Part shown: in pieces, positions 12,922-23,690 of the stretch
Layout of the letters: every line of letters starts with the position of its first letter
Position numbering within the stretch: position 1 is the first letter of the stretch
Source of the DNA: Gibbula magus
Taxonomy: Eukaryota; Mollusca; Gastropoda; Trochida; Trochidae
Length of the DNA stretch: 64,000 bases
Assembly: GCA_936450465.1 (NCBI GenBank)
Contig: OW388296.1
Coordinates: forward strand, 36,356,586-36,420,585
Direction: 5' to 3'
Position numbers and translations under genes: made by a program
The notes under the pieces: generated by a model
What the model saw: only the letters and a program-made list of their open reading frames with translations
Databases searched by the model: none
Told to the model about the DNA's origin: nothing

Positions 12922-12950
12922 TAAGGATTCAGCAATTTGCTGAATCCTTA
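12922..12950. repeat. Near-perfect hairpin, terminal-hairpin repeat type
   Basis: TAAGGATTCAGCA and TGCTGAATCCTTA form a 13-bp stem around a 3-nt loop, followed by TTGTTATTGG and AT-rich sequence. The layout matches the other hairpin-ended repeats in the window (32544, 47800, 49548). Confidence 0.55.
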
Positions 12951-13054
12951 TTGTTATTGGCGTGTTTATTATTATTTCACGAATTTTGTTAGCAGGATTT
13001 AGCCAAAACGGCTAAAGCAAATGCAACCAAATTTTACATGCTGATAGCCCTTAA

Positions 13055-13747
13055 TTAAGAAATAGAAGACGAGTTGACGTGCTTTATCGTTGAATAAAAC
13101 ATAGAAGGGAGCATAAAACACGAAGGGCGCATGATTCCCTCTGTGTTAGATCGCTTATATACTAAAACTGAATTTAATATTTAAATCTATTTCCCTCCAT
13201 ATGTCAAATGCAAATGATTAAGTTTGTATAGAATTATCCAAAGGGACAAATAGATTTATTTCTGTGAAATAGATTTGTAACAATGTGTAAATACATATGT
13301 AAGCTTGACTATGTTTATTGCCTTAACTACCTGCATATCCGACAAACTTACCTTGAAACAGACCTAAGAATTCTGAAAATAAGTTATGTTCAAGTTTTCT
13401 ATGATTGTGGCATTAAAATCACGTAAGATGCAATATAAGATACCCACGGCAATCAAACACAGGCGGTCAGTGGGACCGACAGCGTGCTTTATGAGACAAT
13501 AAAACATGCTCGTGATTTCAGACGTCAGTTAGAGCGTTGCTTAGCAAATGACGTCATATTTTACGTCACGTTGATTGTTCAATGCTAGCGAATGTGTTCC
13601 ACACATAGAAGACTCGTCATGTGCTTTATCGTAGAATAAAAAATAGCAGAGAGCATAAAACACTCAGGGCTGCGCCCTTCGTGTTTTATGCCCCCTTCTA
13701 TGTTTTATTCAACGATAAAGCACGTCAACTCGTCTTCTATTTCTTAA
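13055..13747. mobile_element. TTAA-flanked MITE with about 75-bp inverted repeats
   Basis: The left end begins TTAAGAAATAGAAGACGAG at 13055 and the right end finishes CTCGTCTTCTATTTCTTAA at 13747. The inverted match continues inward through GACGTGCTTTATCGTTGAAT, AAAACATAGAAGG and GCATAAAACACGAAGGGCGC, so about 75 bp of each end pair. A further half-copy (13612-13670) forms an inner hairpin with the right end. The interior holds TGACGTCA and a GCGTTGCTTAGCAA segment and no transposase. TTAA ends suggest mobilisation by a piggyBac-like enzyme encoded elsewhere. Confidence 0.8.
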
Positions 13748-14107
13748 ATATTGCATTTCCACTTCCAATCATGAATAATAAACTCACGTGCAAAAGAAAC
13801 GTCCCCATACAAAATACAATATATTTCAATCGACGGGCGATAAATGAAACTGAAACAGCATTACATCATGTCTTCAGAACCCAACAATACTAAATGTGAA
13901 TTTTCAAAACATTATCTATTCATAAGTCTGAGAAACACAAGTTTAAAGAAATGGTCTTTTTGGAATCTCCTTAACTAGACGAGAAAGAAGCCTCAAAAAG
14001 CCAGTTTTGGCTTGTTTTGTGACGTCCTACAGCAATGACGCGTCAACAAATTTATACATGGATTTCTTATTGCTGTTTGTGTGAACTGAGCACATTCAAA
14101 TGTGCAT

Positions 14108-14194
14108 CACTATTATTATTATTTATTAGCATTATATGTTTAGCGCTTTGAGCATGCTTTCGAGCGTGGATATGTGCGCTTTATAAATATGCAC

Positions 14195-14231
<37 letters not shown>
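14108..14231 (+). repeat. SINE/LINE 3' tail with (ATT)n microsatellite
   Basis: GCGCTTTATAAATATGCAC followed by about 13 ATT triplets (14192-14231) is the usual look of an L2-type or SINE 3' end with a microsatellite tail. A related segment ending GCGCCATACAAATGGACATA-(ATA)n lies at 46470-46505. Confidence 0.5.
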
Positions 14232-14233
<2 letters not shown>

Positions 14234-14849
14234 AATACCTATCTGTTGACTAGACCTACTATGCCTTACCTCCTCTCTAGGTAAGCTATTTCAACCTTAA
14301 CACAGACGAAACTTGAACAGTGGGGTAAGGGATGCGTAAAATCCCTATCCAAGGGCGATAAGTCTGCAATGTCTCGTGACGTCACTACCGGAATATGGCA
14401 CTCTCCTTTCAGTTGCAAGGCAAGACAGACGTGTTTGTTTTGTTCTGTGACTGGGTATTTTTAGCGCTTTTGTTGCTAACTTGCTAGCTATTCTTATTTA
14501 ATTAAGAGATAGTTTCAACGCCTTAATCTACGTTCGTCGTTAGCAGGTTGTTTGGACACTATTTTAGGTAGGTGTTGAGTTACAAGGGGCCTTGTTGACA
14601 TGTGCTAGCTGTGTGCGACCTGTCGGATGGCTGCATGCTTTGCACGTGCAATTCGTGTCTTTTGTTTTTCTCTCACCTTCGTCGGGTGACTGCTCGGTTC
14701 CCACGGCTTTAGGTCGTACCTTCCGCCAGTCCCTTTGTCTTCGACTCGTCAGTGACCTCACTAAAGCGTCTCGTCGTCTACAGTTTTGTGAGCTGTCACT
14801 CGCCGTTGGTAATTGATTCGCTTTGCCAGTCACTCGCTTCACCAGTCAT

Positions 14850-16040
14850 TCGCCTTAGGCTCGATTCTACTTGACTCGCATCGTCTCGCCAGTGTCTCGC
14901 TTACGCCAGTCACTCGCTTCGCCAGTCTATCGCCTTAGGTTTGATTCTACTTGACTCGCATCGTCTCGCCAGTGACTCACTTCGGCAGTCACTCGCTTTG
15001 CAAGTCATTCGCCTTAGGCTCGATTCTACTTGACTCGCATCGTCTCGCCAGTGATTCGCTTCGCCAGTCGCTCGCTTCGCCAGTCATTCGCCTTCGGCTC
15101 GATTCTACTTGACTCGCATCGTCTCGCCAGTGTCTCGCTTACGCCAGTCACTCGCTTCGCCAGTCTATCGCCTTCAGTACTTGACTCGCATCGTCTTGCC
15201 AGTGACTCGCTTCGCCAGTCACTTGCTTTGCCAGTCATTCGCCTTAGGCTTGATTCTACTTGACTCGCATCGTCTCGCCAGTGTCTCGCTTACGCCAGTA
15301 ACTCGCTTCGCCAGTCTATCGCCTTAGGTACTGGACTCGCATCGTCTCGCCAGTGACTCACTTCGCCTGTCATTCGCTTCGCCTGTCAGTGTCCTCTCAC
15401 AATCAAACACATTCTATGTGAGTGTTGGGACACTGCACATATCAGGGAAACTTTTTATCCTTCTATTTCAATCAATCAAGTTTTTACTCATTTCGGTGAG
15501 CATCGTGTTTTAGATTTTTTAAAGGCTATACACCTAATTGACAAATTGTAAATTTTAACTTTTCATTATCAGCTTTTATTCAACTTGTGATAATATGCTG
15601 ATGTTTTTGCGGGCTTCGTGCCGTGCTCTGTTTTTCAATTGCAATTTTCTTTTTTAAACTAGGCAAATAAATTAAATATCTCGCCGCTAATCATTAAATG
15701 GCTGCAATACTGCCGAAGCGGCGTTAAACAATAACTCACTCACTCACTCGCTTCGCCTGTCACTCGTTTCGCCAGTCTTTCGCTTTCCGGTTTGTATCTA
15801 CTTGTTACGTTACAGTTTTCTAATGTAGTTGATTCGTCTCGTCTCGCAAGTGTTTAGCTTCGTCAGTGTCTCGCCTCGCCAGTCGCTCGCTTTCGTCTGT
15901 CACTAGCTAATCATTCGCCTTCATTCGACTCGACTTCTTTACTGCGTCTCGTCTGTGACTCGCTTCGCCAGTGTCTTGCTTCGCCAGTCATTCACTTCCC
16001 AAGTCATTCGCTTCGCCAGTCAATCACATTGTCTGGCCAG
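14850..16040. repeat. About 79-bp satellite (TCGCATCGTCTCGCCAGTG), interrupted by a LINE tail
   Basis: TTGACTCGCATCGTCTCGCC starts at 14871, 14951, 15030, 15109, 15181 and 15260, with a degenerate copy at 15333, so the spacing is 72-81 bp. The sub-motif TCGCTTCGCCAGTC repeats within each unit. Degenerate copies resume after the nested LINE insertion and run to about 16040. The array is CpG-rich. It lies upstream of the recombinase reading frame in the same element, where a leader or gag-like region would be expected, but I see no convincing protein in it. Confidence 0.8.
15389..15747 (+). mobile_element. 5'-truncated LINE 3' end with (ACTC)n tail and 15-bp target duplication
   Basis: Between two copies of TCGCTTCGCCTGTCA (15374-15388 and 15748-15762) sits a LINE 3' end. 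It encodes a C-terminal peptide with HILCECWDTAHIRE and FGEHRVLDFLKAIHL, ending at a stop near 15551. A 3' UTR follows, with GGCTGCAATACTGCCGAAGC and GGCGTTAAACAATA, closing in ACTCACTCACTC. The perfect flanking duplication fits target-primed insertion into the satellite. The inserted sequence appears only 5' truncated. Confidence 0.85.
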
Positions 16041-16308
16041 TAGATGATATTGACTTCGTTCCCTTCGGGTTCGGAGCCTCTGCATTCAACACTCTCGATA
16101 GTCTCCGTCGTCTTGCCTTGCGTGTTACTCACTTCTCATCGTCTACGTTCTTTGTGAGTTTACACTATTGGTGTTGGAGTAATTAGCTATCGGAAGGGTT
16201 GTTGTTCTTACGCTACGCTACCTAGGTGTTTCGCGTCGCTGATTCGCCGGTTATTCACCTCGTCTACGTTACGCGTGCGAGTGTCTCGCCTGTCGCTCAC
16301 CAGCGTAA

Positions 16309-17184
16309 ATGACCCGACTGTCACTCACCTCGCCTAGGTTACGCGTGTTAGTGTCGGTCGTATCCGAATTCGCTAGGGGTTCGAGAGATTCGCTCTCTCC
16401 CCCTTCGCGTTCGCGTTCTCGTCCGCAGACTCGTACTACGCCTCCCCCTTCGCCAGACAGGCGTATGTCGCCTCTTAGGCTTAAGGTCGGCGGACCCTCC
16501 TTGGGCCCGTTGGTGGCCAGCCCGACCGTGGTCTGTTCCTCTCCGGCGGCTCTGTCATCAGGAACCTGTTCCGATTCAGCTACGGAGAGATCTGCTCCTA
16601 AGCAGGCCAAGCGGAAGGTTACACGAGAACCCTCAGGTGTTCTGTCTTCACGCTTGGTTTGTATTAAGAAAGGGTTAAGGAGCAGTAGTTATTCAAGGTG
16701 CGTCGCCAATGCCATAGCTACCTCTCATAGGAAGACCACTAGTAAACTCTATGATTTTCAGTGGCAGGCTTTCGCCTCCTTCTGTGCTCAGAGGGATTTC
16801 ATCCCGGCAGAGGCCTCAGTTCCTCAGGTGGCGGAGTACTTAGTGTACCTACGCAACACCAGGCATCTTAAGGCGTCATCAATTAATACCAACATGTCTG
16901 CTATCCTCTCTGTTCTCAGGAAGAGGTCGCCAGGGTTAGATGTGTCGGTCCTCAAGGACCTCGTCAAAACCTTCCGTTGTGTTGACGGCAGGACTAAGCT
17001 TCGTCCACCTGAATGGGACTTAGCCATTGTGCACAACCATCTCCGCTCAGATACGTATGAACCGCTCTCCGACGTATCCCTCCTCCCTCTCACCATCAAG
17101 GTCACTTTTCTGGTGGCCATGGCCTCCGCAGCTCGGATTTCTGAGATCCATGCTTTGCAGGCGGACCTTTTTTTCTTTTGAGGT

Positions 17185-17219
<35 letters not shown>

Positions 17220-17779
17220 TGTGTCAGCCTTACTTGGTTTAACTCCCGACTTTGTCTGCAAAAACCAGGCAGCTGATGAGGCTGGCCGTACCTTCTCTAT
17301 TCCGGCTCTGGGTTCTGACTCAGAATAAAAAAATCTCTCTCTGTGTCCAGTTAGGGCTTTGTGGGGGTACGTGCAGCGTTCCCGCAGGCTTAGGGATGGC
17401 AGGCGTAGGGATGGCAGGCGTAGGCTGTTCTTGCCTCACTCGCCGAGGAGCACCAAAGAGCTAGACAAGTGAGCGATGGGGGTGTGCCTTAGGTCGGCAG
17501 TCATTGATGCGTACAAGGTCGCTGACCTGCCTCCTCCTCTCGCGTTCAAACCCGTATGAGATCCGGGCAGTCTCAGCCACGACGGCTTACCACTATAACA
17601 TCGTGGTCTCGGACGTCATGGCGGGGTGTTTTGGCGTTCCTCAGAGGTTTTCGCCAACCATTACTTACGAGATGTCTCCACAGCAGATCTCGAAGGCATC
17701 TCTAGGCTGGGTCCACAAGTGTTCGCTCAGGCGAAGGTGGTCCCCCCGACCAGACCGAGAAGGGGACAATCCTCTTAGG
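16309..17779 (+). pseudogene. Tyrosine recombinase of the inverted-repeat element, broken
   Basis: The first 290 codons are open. Residues 1-110 are Ser/Pro/Arg-rich. Residues about 135-230 look like a core-binding (SAM-like) domain (TSKLYDFQWQAFASFC, VAEYLVYLRN). Residues 269-284 (FLVAMASAARISEIHA) hold the first catalytic arginine, R276. After a TGA and the 33-nt G run, homology resumes with LLGLTPDFVC, an internal TAA, then LCPVRALWGYVQRSRR, and after further frameshifts PYEIRAVSATTAYHYN and FANHYLRDV, whose tyrosine is the expected nucleophile. The HxxR box reads YEIR, so the catalytic histidine seems replaced. The protein would strand-exchange DNA in the nucleus if intact; this copy cannot. 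Confidence 0.85.
17186..17218 (+). repeat. Uninterrupted 33-nt poly(dG) tract
   Basis: Thirty-three consecutive G residues lie inside the recombinase pseudogene, just after a T-rich stretch. This could be a real homopolymer expansion or an assembly artefact. It has G-quadruplex potential. Confidence 0.9.
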
Positions 17780-18291
17780 AGTTTGTTCCCGCAGGTCTTA
17801 TGATGCTCATTGTTATAAACTTTGTTCGCATTGTTTGCTCCTTGTCTGTTGTTTTGTTCTTTAACTTCGTTTTTAACACCCCCTCCCCGCTCAGAAGTTG
17901 AGTGGCTGGGTTGTCTCTTCGATCCGCTCAGTGGTAGAGATGGTATCTCCCGGGCTGTGCCTTGTCCTCACCACAGGGTGGAGGACTCGTAGGTTAGCTT
18001 ACACTCAGGGCTTGTTGCTGGTCTCGTCACTACCACATATCTACTGACCCGCCTCCATGCAGTGGGATTCTAGGCATAGTAGGTCTAGTCAACAGATAGG
18101 TATTCAAATAATAGTACGTTTTTGATTAAACGTAATTATTTATACTTACCTGTTGACTAGACCTACGCACTAGGCCTGCCCATCCTCCCCACTTGGTCTG
18201 TCTTGCCTTTTGGGACTTTCGGAGAGTGGCATATTCTGGTAGTGACGTCACGAGACCATGCAGACTTACCGCCCTTGGATAGGGATTTTAC

Positions 18292-18645
18292 GCATATCTT
18301 TAATTATTTAAATTTCTACTTTTTCAATGTTTTAAACTTAAATACCAAATATTGTGGGCCAAAAACATCTTTAAAAAACGATTTTAGCACCCCATGTCTA
18401 TTTGAACAGATGTAAAAATAAAAATTGCACACTCTGATGTATGAAATTGTGAATACTTCTTTACAAAACATGTGGCTACCAAATACATTCAAAATCTACT
18501 TTCTCCGACATCAATATTTCATTTTATACTTTTTTCAAAATGAGGGGACGTTTCTTTTGCACGTAAGTTATATAACCTCAGTTTAATTTCATCACAATCA
18601 AATAAATAATTTATAATTATCAAAATAAATTTTGAAATCCTTTAA
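18292..18645. other. AT-rich, no gene
   Basis: Low-GC sequence between the recombinase element and the next MITE. No exon or element end was recognised. Confidence 0.5.
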
Positions 18646-19562
18646 GCAGCGGTCACAGTCCGCCGTACTTGCAAGTATGTGCTGTCTACGTGCAAAAACG
18701 TGGGCAAAATAGCGGTAGCCGTACGTTCTAAGTACCGACACCGTACGGATTTGGGAGCACGCAGACACGCCGTAGCGCTTTTAGTGCATGCAGAACTTTC
18801 GCTGCGTGCGAGCTACGCGTGCGACTGCGTATTTTTCACACGTACGACTTCCGTGCTTGCACTCTACGACACTGTGCGCACAACGCACGGACTCTGTGCG
18901 TATTTTAAGTTTTTCACATGGACACATACTCCAGGGACGACACACTTAGCTCGTGCGTGCTCCGCACGTTGCAAGTGCGTTGTCAGTGCGTCGTCCGTGC
19001 TTACTCGGCACTTCCCCAGTTCAACTGTCAAATGAGCATGCAACACTCACGTTGTAAGCACTTGCTTCGCAAGTACAACGTACTTTGTGCGCACTGATTT
19101 CTGCAGTTATTATGCGCTGCCATTTGAAGCTGCTCTTGCAGCATCAGAAGCGGTAGTCTCTGAGTTGAATGGGCGGCATCTTGAGGCAGCAGCACTGAGA
19201 GAGAACCTCTGAAGGTCGCCCTATACCCCTATACCCCCTGGGTGCTTGAAATCGGGTTGAAAAACTAAAGTTCATTGCACTTGCACGTACTTACACCGTG
19301 CGTGTAAGTAAGGACATCGTGCGTGTACAGCACATGTAAGTACGGCACCCGTATGATAACGTTGCAATCGTAGGTCACACGCAAGGTGTAGGTAGGTAAG
19401 CACTTACAACGCACTTACCACGTGCGCAACGTACTATGCACGTAGCAGATCACGGCAAGGCATTTCGTGCGGGCAACTTGCAACTTGCAACTTGCAACTT
19501 GCAACTTGGCCTCCCCAAAAAACGTACGGACACAAAAACGCACGGTGGGTTGGGACCGAGGC
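18646..19562. mobile_element. MITE-like element rich in CGTAC/GTGCG motifs
   Basis: The left end GCAGCGGTCACAGTCCGCCG and the right end ACGCACGGTGGGTTGGGACC-GAGGC are inverted repeats with about 70% identity (GC..CGGTC.CA..CC.CCGT). The interior is unusually rich in CGTAC, GTGCGT and ACGCAC hexamers (for example CAAGTACAACGTACTTTGTG). The frame at 18679-19035 is a by-product of this composition. A heptamer array, five copies of CAACTTG, sits at 19474-19508. Confidence 0.55.
19474..19508. repeat. Five perfect copies of the 7-mer CAACTTG
   Basis: A 35-bp perfect tandem array near the right end of the surrounding MITE-like element, probably from replication slippage. Confidence 0.9.
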
Positions 19563-19895
19563 TTTATGGAAAGCCAATTCTTTGGAAATTAAAATATGCA
19601 TATACATTCATGAACACTAACTCATGGCTACTAATTTGTATTTTTCAAGTTCAGTAGTAATTTCTACTACATATTGTAATTGTAATTTGAATTTGGATAT
19701 TTGTCTTATATTCGATGATTCTTTTTTAGAATTGAAAGCAAAGACTAGATCTATTGGAGCTAAATTGATTTTCGATATTTTAAAAACAATGTCCTGAAGT
19801 TGAAGACAAATAGATGTTTAAACTTATTGTTTTTAAATAGGCGAGCCATGCACACATTCACATTTTACCAAAACAATAGTGCAAGCTAGTTCTTA

Positions 19896-20393
19896 TTAAA
19901 GGTACATCCATTGTGTTGTTGGGGGTCAAATATGACAAACGTTATAAATGGTATTATTTTATCGAGAAGTACCAACTGTTACCGAAAACAATCATTTTCA
20001 TCATGCTCGACTTGGTATATTGACGATATGAAGGTAAAAGTAGTGATTTCTGATCGAAAACCGGACAATGCACCGCGTGTGGCGCGCGCCAATGACTCAA
20101 ACGTAATTTTGGAATCTTATTTACACCAGACAAAATAACAAATTTGGTTTGAAAATGTTCAATAGGTCATTTAACTACTGTGCATGTAAATATTACGTGC
20201 ACTTTCGGTTTCTGCACATGCATACTGATGTTAATAGATTTTAATTGGAAACTAGTAATTATGATATGTTTGGCGATTGGGGATGAATATGGAAGCTAAG
20301 TGAATTTGTTTGTAGTGTAAACAGCACATATGGTGTGTTGGAACGCATTAAAGCCAAATAAAATTTTATGAAACACAATGGATGCACCTTTAA
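19896..20393. mobile_element. TTAA-flanked MITE (498 bp)
   Basis: The left end TTAAAGGTACATCCATTGTG and the right end CACAATGGATGCACCTTTAA are inverted repeats with one mismatch over 20 bp, both with TTAA at the edge. The interior holds one 75-codon open frame without a domain. Confidence 0.75.
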
Positions 20394-22340
20394 TTGACAT
20401 TTTCGTAAATCTCAGGGCTCACTAGTCCTTCAGCCCGACGCTTGTAAACATTACTATGGACTATCAAAATTTGGATACGGCCATCCCCCGTGGGCCAGAA
20501 CAAAATCTTAATCACTTTCACCCCTACTACACTGAGTTAGGTAACTGCAGTTACCCACTCCAAAAATGGCGGCTGGTCAAAATATGGCTGTTCGCAGATT
20601 TTCTTTTAATCCATTTCACATCTATACTAGGGTTCTTTCCTACATATTATTAATGCCTTGGGCATTAACTAAGGAATCTGTAGATGTCATGTTAACCTTT
20701 AGTGAATGTGTATAAATACATCATAATCTGCGTTTGAAAATTTGAAGCGGGGGAAGGGTAACTGGAGAAATATTTTCTGATATGATATTGGAGAAGGGTA
20801 ACTTAGATGTTAAAGTTCAAGAGACAACTGAAGATGATATCAACTTTATTTAAGTAGTAAAACCGTTTATGAGATACTGAATTTCATCAAATACGTGACG
20901 CAATTCATCAAATATACGTTGAATCTCAAGCTCAATATCAAGAAGAAGTTTGGTCTTTGCATGTTGCGTGATATAAACCAACATGGGACAATATAAAAAA
21001 AGCATTTGATGACTGTTTGCTATATTTATATATTTAGTGAAAATTAGAAGTTTAGACTACAACCAGGGACATTATATTGTATATAATGTCCCTGCTACAA
21101 CGTATATTATCATCAAATTCGTTTTGCTGATAGATGTGTTCCAGTTGTCAAACTGGATGGTCCTAAATGTGTAGGCCTAATTTGTTTAAACAATATTTGT
21201 ATTTGTAATTTAACAGTAGGATATGCTACCTTTACTCAATTAACTCAATGTAGTAGGGGTTACTTTGGAAGATTATGTCGACAGTGGACAACGACTCCTA
21301 CTGAAGTAGGCCTATTTAGTGAAATCCAGAATTTGACATAAAATAAATTCATCTCATAATCAGGTACCAAAACAAAGATTTAGCTATTTCCGCATTGCCA
21401 TTATACTTTCATACAGCAGATATTCGAATTTCACTATCAGTTAAACTTTAATTATTTGTGATCCAAATCGTCAAAAAGCGATCACCGAATGCAAACTATG
21501 TGTTGTTTACATTGTCACGTGGCTGTTACGTCACGTTTGTTTTCTCCAGTTGACGTCACATGGATACACTTATTTGAACTTATTAAGCCTGCATGGTCCA
21601 GGAACGGTGTGCGTCGGTGTATACGCCGCTCAAACGAATCAAGCATAGCCAGTGCAGTCGGAGTGATTCGCCGGTTTCGCCGGTATCGCCGACGTACGCC
21701 GGTTGGTGCGCAGCGCCCCGAATCAAACATATCCATTTTGTTTACTTCCGGATAATTTAACCTCCGATATGTTTCCTTTGCAACTGTCGTGAATTTTCAT
21801 TGGTTTATTTTCATTTGCTTTTCAATCATTAACCAATCAAAACTGCAATTACCAAATACTAAGGTAAACCCTCTCGCGCCATTTCCGAACATGACCTGGA
21901 AGTAAAAATAATAGAAATTCTTGTCCCGGAAGGTTGCAATTGAAGCTGTAAGTGGTAACTCAAACGATAGATGATTTGCATATTTAATATCCGGGATATA
22001 GATTTGTGTGGGGGTTACATTATCTATATAGAGAATGTCAAAAGGCGGCCACATCTGTTTTTCCATCTAATTACGTAGGCCTAATTCATTTTGTGTAGTG
22101 TTTTGCGAACTCCTCACAGTGCTGTTGCGTCTCTCAAGCCTTTTTATTATTTTTTTTCTGTTTGTCCGGGATATTTGTTCTGAGATAATATGTTACCCTA
22201 ACCGAAAAAAATCGGTTGTATGAAAAAGTGGGATTGTGAAACACGGCGGACAAGGATTTATTACTCATTATTTTTGGTCCCACCCTGTTTCATCAGTACA
22301 ACTTGATTTCCACAAAGGGGAAAGTGTATAACCAAACGGT
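20394..22340. other. No recognised gene; short palindrome and a CpG-rich patch
   Basis: A perfect 14-bp-stem hairpin (CAGGGACATTATAT, 3-nt loop) lies at 21064-21094. The segment 21590-21725 is CpG-rich (CGCCGGTTTCGCCGG, GGTGCGCAGCGCCCC) and lies about 4.5 kb upstream of the first exon assigned to the gene ending at 29.2 kb, so it could be a promoter. No transcript evidence is available. A short open frame at 20456 (MDYQNLDTAIPRG...) precedes a possible GTAACT donor but is unsupported. Confidence 0.4.
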
Positions 22341-22344
22341 AGTA

Positions 22345-22760
22345 TATATATACTCTGGTTATAGCCCGGAGAACAGCGATTTTCATGGTCAGTGTTAGAA
22401 GAAATGTGCCTTCTCCGGGCTATAACCAGCTAGAGTATATATAGGGAGCGTTTCTTCAAATGAACATTCTAAAAGCTGCCTGGGAAAGGGTTTCCTTTGG
22501 GGACTAATAGGCCTATATAAGAAAAAGGGGCTCGGAATGTTTTGGGGGAAGATACTGAAAATGGCCGTTTTTCAAACATTATGAATTTTACAAAATTATG
22601 AATAAGTAATAGCCCGGAGATAGCGATTTTACACTATCATTCACAGTAGAAATCGCCGTTCTCCGGGCTATAACCAGAGTATATATATAAATCGCCGTTA
22701 TCCGGGCTATAACCAGAGTATATATATACTCTGGTTATAGCCCGGAGAACGGCGATTTCC
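22345..22760. repeat. Palindrome family TATATACTCTGGTTATAGCCCGG
   Basis: Six copies of TCTGGTTATAGCCCGGAGAA or its complement occur here. Two pairs form large hairpins: 22345-22442 (loop about 35 nt) and 22689-22758, an almost perfect 70-bp palindrome (32-bp arms around TATATA). The copies share AACGGCGATTT beyond the core. This is probably a foldback MITE that has duplicated locally. Confidence 0.75.
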
Positions 22761-22789
22761 ATGGTCAGTGTTAGAAGAAATGTATAGGC

Positions 22790-23690
22790 ACAAGACATCT
22801 ATTAGACGTCTAGATGAGGTCTATATCTGGTTTAGACGTATAACAACGTCTTTTAGATGTTGATTCAACGTAGCCATTTAGTGTTTCCCCCAGGTTGAAA
22901 AAAGGGCAGGGCGACTACATTGAGAAAAGGGCATGCAGATATGTAAAGATTTAAAGATAAAATGTACACAATTACAAGAAACTTTTGAATTCACAAAGTA
23001 CAAGCAGACACTTTTCTCAGCTAGCTCTGAGTTGATATGCTTTGCAAATAACTGTCTTTAACCTTTTTACTCATTGATTTAATGAAAACGGTAAAGTAAT
23101 AAAGGTCTGACAATAATCAGTTTCTTTTACACTATTATGATGACAATTTTTCGATTGACAGGTAAAAACAATATTGAATTTGCGCATAGGTGATTTGATT
23201 ATTTCCTTGAATCTTTGCAATAATTGTCATAAAATCATAAGATTTATTTTACTTATTAAAGAATAAACGAGTCTAAATGCAATTCAATCATAATGGGATT
23301 TTTCAGCGGTATTCGCCTGCAGACGCTTAGTCAGTAATCCCCCTATTGTTCTTGTCTCTAGCGAAACATGTGGTCAGCAGGTGTATCCTGTTGAAAGAGG
23401 GATGCGACAGATGTCTTAGCATTAGTAATCTAAGATGATAAAGATGAGCAAGTACTTGAAACGTAGTTGTAATTTATAGAAAAGGCTTATACTAAAGTTT
23501 GGGCTTCAAAAAAGGCAATCAGTCAAGAAAAAGGGCAGGGTTGGATAGAGATAGGACAGGGCGCATGTTCGAAAGGGCAGGGCGCTGCGCCCTGCTAAAA
23601 TTGCCTAGGGGAAACACTACCATTTCGACATTTAATCCAGGATGTTAATTCAACGTCTAATAGACGTCTAAAGTTCGACCAGCACGTTTT
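22790..23690. repeat. AGACGTCT-motif repeat split by a later insertion
   Basis: CTATTAGACGTCTAG (22800) and TTTTAGATGTTGATTCAACG precede the insertion; GTTAATTCAACG and CTAATAGACGTCTAAAG (23645-23680) follow it. The same AAACGTCT/AGACGTTT vocabulary fills 32225-32543, so both belong to one repeat family. Confidence 0.6.
22880..23619. mobile_element. hAT-like MITE (about 740 bp)
   Basis: The left terminus TAGTGTTTCCCCCAGG and the right terminus CCTAGGGGAAACACTA are inverted repeats, resembling hAT ends (CAGTGTTTCCC). A CCATTT direct repeat flanks both sides, consistent with part of an 8-bp target duplication. GGGCAGGGCG occurs just inside both ends, in inverted and direct forms. No transposase is present. 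The element is nested in the AGACGTCT repeat. Confidence 0.7.

Larger units (their letters stand above)
14231..18291 (+). mobile_element. Inverted-repeat element carrying a tyrosine recombinase (DIRS- or Crypton-like)
   Basis: The left side carries block A (CTATCTGTTGACTAGACC, 14240-14258) then block B (GCGTAAAATCCCTATCC to AAGGCAAGACAGAC, 14333-14432). The right side carries B inverted (18198-18289) and, inside it, A inverted (18075-18108) plus a second A in direct orientation (18150-18167). Block B is about 90% identical between ends over roughly 95 bp. Between the ends lie a 79-bp satellite, a nested LINE tail and one decayed tyrosine recombinase. No reverse transcriptase is visible, unlike canonical DIRS elements. 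The A-inverted/A-direct pair near the right end recalls the internal complementary region of DIRS elements, but the order does not match a textbook copy. Confidence 0.65.

Noticed and set aside
12922..12950. Hairpin considered as an intrinsic transcription terminator
   Set aside because: Eukaryotic context, AT-rich without a following U tract, and the same layout recurs as the end of dispersed repeats.
14850..15373. Regularly spaced repeats considered as a CRISPR-like array
   Set aside because: Period is 79 bp with no unique spacers, units are degenerate satellite, and the genome is eukaryotic.
16269..16610. 113-codon minus-strand frame
   Set aside because: Antisense shadow of the CpG-rich start of the recombinase reading frame.
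18679..19046. 118-codon frame with its antisense partner
   Set aside because: Explained by the GTGCGT/ACGCAC-rich interior of a MITE-like element.
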